DNA from: Anniella stebbinsi
Lineage: Eukaryota; Chordata; Lepidosauria; Squamata; Anniellidae
DNA length: 64,000 nt
Assembly: GCA_029215795.1 (NCBI GenBank)
Contig: JARDYH010000002.1
Span: 293,911,973 to 293,975,972 of the forward strand
Reading direction: 5' to 3'
The translations under genes and the position numbers were made by a program. The first letter of the stretch is position 1. Every line of letters begins with the position of its first letter. The notes below the pieces were generated by a model. The model had not been told where the DNA came from and did no database searches. It was given only the letters and a program-made list of their open reading frames with translations. This document shows, in pieces, positions 56,741 through 64,000 of the stretch.

Positions 56741-56786
56741 ATTACTGTTTGTGCTTCTGCAGCTAAAACTGATCCATAGGATCAGG

Positions 56787-56833
<47 letters not shown>

Positions 56834-58505
56834 TTATTTCTTACCCGCCTCTCCATTTGGATCAAGGCAGGGAACAACAGTATAATAAAATACATAAAAC
56901 TGATTAAAACATGACATACATTATTAAAACTGCATTAAAACATCCTAAAAACATTCTAAAATTCCACTGGATATGCCCGCCGGATGAGAACAGTCTTTAT
57001 GGCTTTCTTAAATTCTAAAAGACTGTTAAGTTGGTGAGTCTCCTCCGGCGGGTCATTCCACAGTCTGGGAGCAGCAGAAGAGAAGGTCCTCGGGGTAACA
57101 GTTGTCAGCCTAGTCTTGGCCGACTGTGGTAAGTTCTTCCCAGAGGACCTGAGCATGCGGGGTGGATTGAATGGGAGAAGGTGATCCCGCAGGTAACCTG
57201 GACCCAAACCATGTAGGGCTTTAAAGGTAATAACCAACACTTTATACTTCGCCCAGAAACTAATTGGCAGCCAGTGGAGCGATTTTAAAGCTGGCGTAAT
57301 ATGGTCACCCCTAGGTGTACCGGTGACCAACCTGGCCGCCATATTTTAAACTAGTTGAAGTTTCCAGACTAGGCACAGAGGTAGCGCATTGCAGAAGTCG
57401 AGCCTCAAAGTTACCAGCGCGTGCACCACCGTCTTTAGGTCTTCCAACTCTAGGAAGGGGCGCAGCTTGCATATCAGCCGAAGCTGATAATAGGCACTCC
57501 TGGCCATCGCATCTATCTGGGCTGTCATTTGGAGTGACAGATCCAGGAGCAACCCAAAGCTGCGAACACAGTCTTTCAGGAGGAGTGTAACCCCATCCAG
57601 AACCGGTTGACACACCTCCAAACCCAGGTTGTGGCCTTTGACAGCAAGCACCTCCTTCTTGTCTGGATTCAGCTTCAGTTTGTTTTTCCTCATCTAGCCA
57701 TTACCGCCTCCAAGCATTCATTCAGAGGAGACACACTATCCTTAGCTGATGCTGTTATCGAAGGCATAGAGAAATATATTTGGGTGTCATCAGCATACTG
57801 ATAGCACCCCACCCATGCCTCCGGATGATCTCTCCCAACGGTTTCATATAAATGTTAAACAGCATTGGGGAAAGGATGGCACCTTGCGGTACGCCACACA
57901 GCAGCTCCTTCTTTGCGGAGCAGCTATCCCCAAGCATCATCATCTGGAACCTGCCCGAGAAGTAGGACCGGAACCACTGAAGCACAGTGCCCCTGAGTCC
58001 CAATCCCCTCAGGCATTCCAGAAGGATACCATGGTTGATGGTATCGAATGCCGCTGAGAGGTCCAGAAGTACCAACAGGGACACACTCCCCCTGTCAAGA
58101 CTCAGGCGTAGATCATCCACTAAGGCGACCACAGCAGTCTCAACTCCGTATCCTGCTCTGAAGCCAGTTTCTGTCACTAGAAAATCAGTGTCATCCAAAA
58201 CTACTTGGAGATGAAAGGCAACCGCCCTCTCGATCACCTTGCCCAAGAATGGAAGGTTTGATACCGGTCTGTAGTTATTAAAGTCCAGGGGGTCCAGGGA
58301 CGGCTTCTTTAGAAGCAGCCGTACCACCACTTCTTTTAAACATGATGGAAAACTCCCCTCCCTGAGAGATGCATTAATAATATATTGTAATTGCGATCTA
58401 ACTGCATCTCCTCCCTGGGCGACCAGCCATAAAGGACAGGGATCGAGAGGGCAAGTCGTCCTCACTCGTCCAAGCAGCTTGTCCACGTCCTCAGTACTCA
58501 CCAAC
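56787..58505 (-). mobile_element. L2-like LINE, 5'-truncated, RT and C-terminal part with frame breaks
   Basis: Minus-strand frames: 57755-58504 ([60 protein letters not shown]), a frameshift just before the YADD region near 57810, then 57346-57693 (KLKLNPDKKEVLAV, YQLRLICKLRPFLELEDLKT), a stop near 57344, then 56956-57342 (AARLVTGTPRGDHITPALKS, LHWLPISFWAKYKVLVITFK, FSSAAPRLWN). The 3' end is TTTCTTACCCGCCTCTCC with the (ATT)n tail at 56788-56832. It is a different subfamily from 29340-31662, whose tail is the CCGCCCCATAGCCGAAGCTC type. Confidence 0.88.
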
Positions 58506-60829
58506 TGTTGTTAAATAAATAAATAAAATGGGAAATACAATGTTTAATGCAACCCATTACACCATTAAAAAAAACAGCAGTAAGCGTACGAGCAACCTGT
58601 GGGGAAAGCACAACAAATGGAGCAGAATCAATGCAATGGGTACATTGAGTGTCATCACACAAGGGAAATTCGCATTTGCTTACCGTTGCTTCTCCCTTCG
58701 CACATTTGTCCCTCATTTAGTGGGCCATTTTGATCCCATTGTTTCTCCTGCACACAGCATGAGATAGCGGCAACTTCTGTCTTTAAAAATAAGTCTGAAT
58801 AACTCGGGTGTTTTTTTGTCGTATGAAGAAAGCTAGAAGGGGCAAGAGGCGCACAGGAGGCAGACAATGGAGAGGGACCTGTGAAAATCCATGAGTGCAA
58901 AGTAACAAATGTGCAATAAAACACTCATCTGATGGAGCTCATTATTTCAAATACCACTTCCTTCACAAATCATCTCTACCCAAGCAGTGTGGCTGGTTGG
59001 GGAACAAAAAAAATCACTGTCTGGAAAGCTTTTGGGATTATGAATTCTGTTCAAGCAAATGTATGGCTATGTTTGAACTTGCTCTCAGAAGGCGGTGCTG
59101 ATCCCTCTTTCTTGTTATTTTCGTTGGACTATATTGCACTTTATAGTGCTTCTGTTTATCTAGTTAGCATTGGTTTCAACCTCTTAAGCTATGAATCATA
59201 CTTCTTACAGAATTATTACAGGGTCTGACAATGGGCCATAAACAGAAAATTATGTGTGTGTTTTCCTTTCTTGGCAGAAAAAATCCTGCTTTAGTGCTAC
59301 AAGTTGTGATGAGAACTGGCACCACAACTTTCACAAATGAGAGGCAGAGTTGCCAAAAGCTGGAGAATGATTACACCTCCTTTATTAGGTGCTTATACTG
59401 GCTACTGGGTGCCAACAAGATAGATAGCCTAATCAGTGCAAAAATCGCCATCAGAATAATATGATTTAAACCCACAAATGCCGAAACATCCTAATCTAGC
59501 ATCCATTGTCTGGCATCTCTCCTGCTCATTTTCCAAGCAACTTTGTCATTTTAACTGTATGTGACAGACATCATTTCTAAGTGGTTATATTTCTGGAAAT
59601 GAATGTGCAAAATATTAGCATTTTTCTGCAGCCATCTTAGCTAACCATTGCGAGTATTTTGAGACAAGGTCAAAATGTCTAGATGTATGTGTATTTTGAT
59701 GTTTAATTACTTTTTATTCTGACCTTTTCTTAGGATCCGGGGAAATTCCAATTTTAAAGCAACATGTTCAAAGCCAAAGTAAGGCTGCTATCCTATGACC
59801 ACTAATTTAGGAATACATCCCATTGAGCTCAGCAGGACTAACATCTTAGTAAATGAACAGGATAAGGCTGCACACACAGAATCTACATTAAAACTTTATA
59901 ACCATGCAGCACAATCCTAAACATGGTTACTTAGAGGGAGGTTCTGCTGAATTTAATGATATTTACTCCCAAGAAAATGTGCATAGGATAGTAGCCTGAA
60001 AAGCTTGCTTTGACCAAGAAAAGACAGCCTAAACAAAAAGATTGTATAGTGAATATACCCAGATGGCCTCCCAGAAACCCTGGACACCCTCCCCAGCATC
60101 AGGATTACCCGATGTCGCCCCAGGAGAGGAAAAGCCCAAAGTTGAAAGAGGGAGGCGGCACCAACCCGGCGCCATAAAGACAGCCACAGTATCTTAAAGC
60201 TATATTTACAATGTATCATACCTTACTTGTGAAGTAGTCCAATAAACATCTAAAATACTCTGTGCAAGCAAGAACCTATATAATGGCTTAGGGCTACAAA
60301 TGGAGTTCATATTTAATATTACAGGATATTTCTTAGACTAGTAATTTATACCATCCAGAATATAATGCTACACCCATGGTATCCTAGTATATAGCATTGC
60401 ATACTTGTTTATGGTAACTGTGAGGTGTAGCACAGACATTGACTGAGGAGAGAGAATGAGAGGTCCATTTCTGGTTTTATGCCAGAAGAATCTGAGTACC
60501 CAGTTAGGAGTCGAATAGGGCGAAGAGCCTTGCATGATTAAAATGGAAAGCAGAGGATATTAGAATGGCTAGTAATTGAAGGAAAAGTCAAAACTGGGTT
60601 GCTTCCTCTAGTTTTGAACAGAATTCTTGTTTCCTCAACTGACTGTTCCTATTTTGTTTTTGGATGAAGTCTTCTGTGATCCAGTTGTGATCCTTTAAGT
60701 CACATAGTTTAAGATTCAACCTTGGGCCAATGATGCCATGGATTATTTATGTTTTAATGCTGACTATTACATATCCACTTGCCCGTGGGTGAGAAGGCTG
60801 TAGGTTAATTATGTAGCTTCTCTAGTGTA
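58506..60829. other. intergenic, no gene recognised
   Basis: AT-rich. Two short repeats at 59790-59870 and 59905-59995 (CATCCCATTGAGCTCAGCAG GAC; TTACTCCCAAGAAAATGTGC ATAGGATAG). ORFs show no domain. Confidence 0.6.
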
Positions 60830-61023
60830 TACGGTGACCAGATAAAATCCAGGTCAGGGCTCATGTAACTTTAAAAGTTGTAGAGAAAAGGGAATTTCAG
60901 CCAGAGTCATTTGTATGCAATTAGTTCCTGGTGAAATTCCCTCTTCATCACAACAGTTATGGGTGCAGGCACTATACTAGAGTGACCATATACAAAAGAA
61001 GGCAGGGCCCCTGCAACTTTAAC

Positions 61024-61439
61024 TAGGGTGACCAACTGTCAGGATTTCCCCGGATTTGTCCTGGTTTTTGTTCTATCCTGGGTGTCAGGGGGGATTTTCT
61101 GTAATTTTCTACAATGTCCTGGAAAGACATGCTTTCCCCTTTAAGGCTGCCATTAGCATGGTGGGAGGGAATGATGTGCTTTCTGGAGGCAGGTCATTTC
61201 CCTCCCATTGCTCCAATCACAGCCTTAAAGGGGAAAGTGTATCATTCCCAGACATTATAGAAAAGGCCCCGATTGGAGCAGTGGGGGCAGGATTGCTACA
61301 CTTTCCCATCCTCTGCTCCAATTGGGGATTGGATTTTTTATGCAGTTTTAATAATATGTGTTATGTTTTAATCAGTTTTATGTATTTTATCATGTTGTTC
61401 CCCGCCTCGATCCAGACGGAGAGGCGGGTAAGAAATAAA

Positions 61440-61483
<44 letters not shown>

Positions 61484-61587
61484 GGAGGCAGGGGGAATGA
61501 CGCACTTTCCAGAGGCCCAAGAAAGCTGCTTTCCTGCCCACCACCCAGGTTGTCCTCTTATTTGGTCTCCCAAATATGGTCACCCTA
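61024..61587. mobile_element. TAGGGTGACC-type element, copy D, nested in copy C
   Basis: Left end TAGGGTGACCAACTGTCAGG ATTTCC; right end reversed TAGGGTGACCATATTTGGGA GACC. Flanked by CTTTAAC at 61017-61023 and 61588-61594 (7-8 bp), which splits the GCAACTTTAACTGTTG sequence of copy C; the joined word matches copy A (GCAGCTTTAACTGTTG). A frame at 61056-61484 is not coding. Confidence 0.85.
61335..61482 (+). mobile_element. L2-like LINE 3' tail nested in copy D
   Basis: GATCCAGACGGAGAGGCGGG TAAGAAATAAATTG followed by (TTA)n at 61442-61482. It matches the reversed 3' end of the LINE at 56787-58505 (CAATTTATTTCTTACCCGCC type). Confidence 0.8.
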
Positions 61588-61739
61588 CTTTAACTGTTGT
61601 GATGAAGAGGGAATTTCACCAGGAACTAATTGCATACAAATGACACTGGCTGAAATTCCTTTTGCTCTACAACTGTTAAAGTTACATGAGCCCTGACCTG
61701 GATTTTATCTGGTCACCCTACTAGTGTATGTGTTTTGCA

Positions 61740-62561
61740 CATACAAACAGTCACACAATCCACCAGTGTATATGACCTTACAGAAATGAGACAGGCAGCA
61801 ACAATGAGATATTATTAATCATTAGACTAGATGCCATGTGTTGTAACTGCCCAGTGGGTCAGACAAACCCAGGTTAGCTAGAGGATGTCTGGATAATTGC
61901 CAAGACCTTAAATTTCCTTACATTTTAGATGTCCCCCCACCTGTTTTCTTGTCCCTTTACTACATCATTCCTAAAGCAGAGTTTAGTAAAGTAATATACC
62001 CTTTATGTGCTTAAATTTAAATAAATGTGCACTTCAGTACTTTTCAATTAAGTTTTAAAAATCCCTTGTGAGTATTGAGGGATGATTTAAGGAGATTTAA
62101 AGTTTAACACATCCTTAAATCACCCCCCTCCCCAACATTCTTAGGGTTTTTTTATAGAGTGCATTATAATGAATTGAATAGTACTGAAGTGCACACTTGT
62201 AGTTTAGTTTTTAGAAGACACTTAAGCAAATCTGAAGTTTCTTTGCTGCTGCAAATGCATTGGAAAATTGTTCTATTTTATATTGTGTATCTATTTTCAA
62301 AAGATTTGGAAAATCCAAATACCACAGAACACCTCCAAATTATTTCCAGTATATTTCAGGAACCTTAGTCTGGCCTTATTTCAGGCACATCACTTTTGGG
62401 AAATGCTGTTCTCAGTAAAATAAAGTGGATCTATGATAGCTGAATTTTAGATTACAGTCCATAATCAGCTAGGTATCCTAACCTGACTGGTGTATCCTTT
62501 TCCAGTTTTTTTTTATATTAGTTGCTACATTTAGAATATTTTCTCCATAGTTAAATATGAT
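61740..62561. other. intergenic, no gene recognised
   Basis: AT-rich; nothing recognised. Confidence 0.65.
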
Positions 62562-62740
62562 TAGGGTGACCATATTTTGGAAACCAAAAAGGAGGACAAC
62601 ATGGCCGCCCCAAGGGGGCGTGCCCACCAACATGGCCAGCCTCCAAGGGGGCGTGCCCACCAACATGGCCGGCCTCCAAGGGGGTGTGACCACCAACATG
62701 GCCAGCCCCCAAAGGGACGTGCCCACCCAAAGATGGCCTT
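62562..62740. mobile_element. TAGGGTGACC-type element end, copy E, carrying a minisatellite
   Basis: Starts TAGGGTGACCATATTTTGG AAACCAAAAAGGAGG, the same sequence as the reversed right end of copy B and similar to that of copy D. No matching right end or target duplication was found. Confidence 0.65.
62598..62727. repeat. 33-bp tandem repeat, four units
   Basis: Units at 62598-62628 (31 bp), 62629-62661, 62662-62694 and 62695-62727, each starting AACATGGCC and ending GTGCCCACC or GTGACCACC. A fifth start (AAAGATGGCC) follows. The translated repeats on both strands are by-products. Confidence 0.9.
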
Positions 62741-64000
62741 CGTCACATGTCTGATTTCACAGCACACAATTAAGACAAACCTGTTCTGCATAACATCTTC
62801 ATGTTAAAATCACTGAGACATTCAGTGTATCTGAAATTAACTTCACTCCTACTTTTGTAGCTTTTGCTGTACTTTAAAGCTTTTGCTATACTTTGTGTGA
62901 TACAGTCTCCTTTTCCCTCACATATCTTTTCTGACTGCAAATCCTTCACTGGATGACCGTAGTCTCACCTTTCCTAACATTTAACACTCTTTCCTCATCA
63001 CCTTTCTCATATCCATACTCACAGATTCAGCACTAAACAAATGAAGCAGTTGACAAGTGCAGAAAAATCTAGTACAGGAAAATCTAGTACAATAAATGAG
63101 TAATGTAGCATTCAGAAAGAGTATAAAATACTATTACCCTACAAACAGTCATGGAACAAAATGGACTAAAGGCTTGTAGCAGTTATTTCTCACTAGCATC
63201 TCTTAACTTGTTTCAACTTCTGGTTTATCAGTGAGAAACTAATCTAAAAATGTGTCATTATATCTCTGGTTCATTAGCCATGTAAACAAGCCCATGGTCA
63301 GTAGAGGTACAAAGAAAGGCCAGAACAGATGCCCATTATCACAATGCTAGACAAAGATCTTTCCCTCCTTTTATCCAAATGTCTCCTGAATTTACACTGC
63401 CTCAGTGTGCAGAGAACAGAAATCCCAATCAGAGAGTTTAATACTTTACCCAAAGAAAACTGAGTAGCAGATAACTCAGAAGCTATCATCTCCCTATGTC
63501 CTATCATACAATGCTATCCTATGACAACTCAGGAATAAGTCCTGTTGACTTCAATAAACCGTACTCCCAGATACATATGGGATTGCAGCTTCTTCACATT
63601 TGTTCACCTTAATATAGCAAGTGCAAGCCCCTCCTGTCAAGGAAAACTGTGCACTCACCAGAACCCGGCCTCGTGGATCATGCAACCAGCAGATGCTCTC
63701 AGAACGATGCTTTCAGAGCCTAGGAGTCCCAGACACAGTCAAACAAGACAAGACAAGCCACACTATGCACTCATATATTATCTTGCTGGGACAGAACAAT
63801 TCTGGGACAAGGCAACACTTTGCTATCAACCAGACATAACAGTCATAAACAAAAATGAAAAACACACTACTTCATTGACATAGCACTACATAATGACACA
63901 AACGTTGCATTAAAGGAAGAGGGAAAGAGAAAACTATACACCACTGGCTATGTAAGTTAAAGAACTATGGTAACAGGAAAAAAGTTACAATTATTCCATT
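62741..64000. other. intergenic, no gene recognised
   Basis: AT-rich. A short repeat at 63508-63590 (CAATGCTATCCTATGACAAC TCAGGAATAAGTCC). No BAG3-like exon was seen up to the edge. Confidence 0.6.

Larger units (their letters stand above)
60830..61720. mobile_element. TAGGGTGACC-type palindromic MITE, copy C, with nested insertions
   Basis: Flanked by CTAGTGTA at 60822-60829 and 61721-61728 (perfect 8 bp). Ends TACGGTGACCAGATAAAATCC and, reversed, TAGGGTGACCAGATAAAATCC, pairing on through CAGGTCAGGGCTCATGTAAC and AATTTCAGCCAG. The uninterrupted MITE would be about 330 bp; 61024-61587 is a later insertion. Confidence 0.9.

Noticed and set aside
62561..62807. Repetitive peptides with His/Gly/Pro or Trp/Gly repeats on both strands
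   Set aside because: Translation of the 33-bp DNA tandem repeat, not of a gene. It is also not a CRISPR array: the units are adjacent, without spacers.
41521..64000. Expected neighbour BAG3
   Set aside because: In human, BAG3 lies upstream of INPP5F. No BAG-domain or WW-domain coding exon was recognised here, so the gene is presumably beyond the right edge.

Overview
The window is vertebrate nuclear DNA, most likely from a squamate reptile (lizard or snake). The evidence is a split-exon gene on the minus strand, tRNA-derived SINEs with the Sauria (ACA) SINE layout, a CR1 3' end with the ATCATAGAATC-type terminus, several L2-like LINEs, a squamate-type L1 3' end, and very many short palindromic DNA elements. 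No bacterial, phage, CRISPR or toxin-antitoxin feature is present, and no intact viral gene was recognised.

The only recognised host gene is INPP5F (Sac2, a Sac-domain inositol phosphatase of early endosomes). It runs right to left. Thirteen coding exons can be placed between the start codon at 41108 and the last visible exon at 758-886. They join in frame, with consistent splice phases, into 523 codons. The catalytic Sac motif NCMDCLDRT lies in exon 12, and its first cysteine falls at residue 458, the position I recall for the human catalytic cysteine. The remaining exons (rest of the Sac domain boundary, hSac2 domain and C-terminus) lie beyond the left edge. Introns 1 and 2 are long (about 14.4 and 12.7 kb); introns 5 and 6 are only 219 and 231 bp. 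Exon 1 sits in a CpG island at about 40.5-41.5 kb that carries an overlapping E-box and cAMP-response element.

Layout: 1-13.9 kb holds exons 13 to 3 with an L1 3' end, old LINE fragments and foldback repeats in the introns. 13.9-26.6 kb is intron 2. 26.6-41.0 kb is intron 1, with a SINE, a nearly coding-intact L2-like LINE at 29.3-31.7 kb and an 848-bp TIR element at 34.7-35.5 kb. 41.5-64 kb is upstream intergenic DNA (toward BAG3 in the human gene order, not seen here). It is made largely of transposons: a CR1 end, a SINE split by a MITE, a second L2-like LINE at 56.8-58.5 kb, and several elements with TAGGGTGACC termini and 8-bp target duplications, some nested up to three deep.

I found no evidence of a novel biological system. 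The points most worth a second look are the nested TAGGGTGACC transposon family, the inverted spacer between two of its copies, the SINE split by a MITE, and the composite promoter site.
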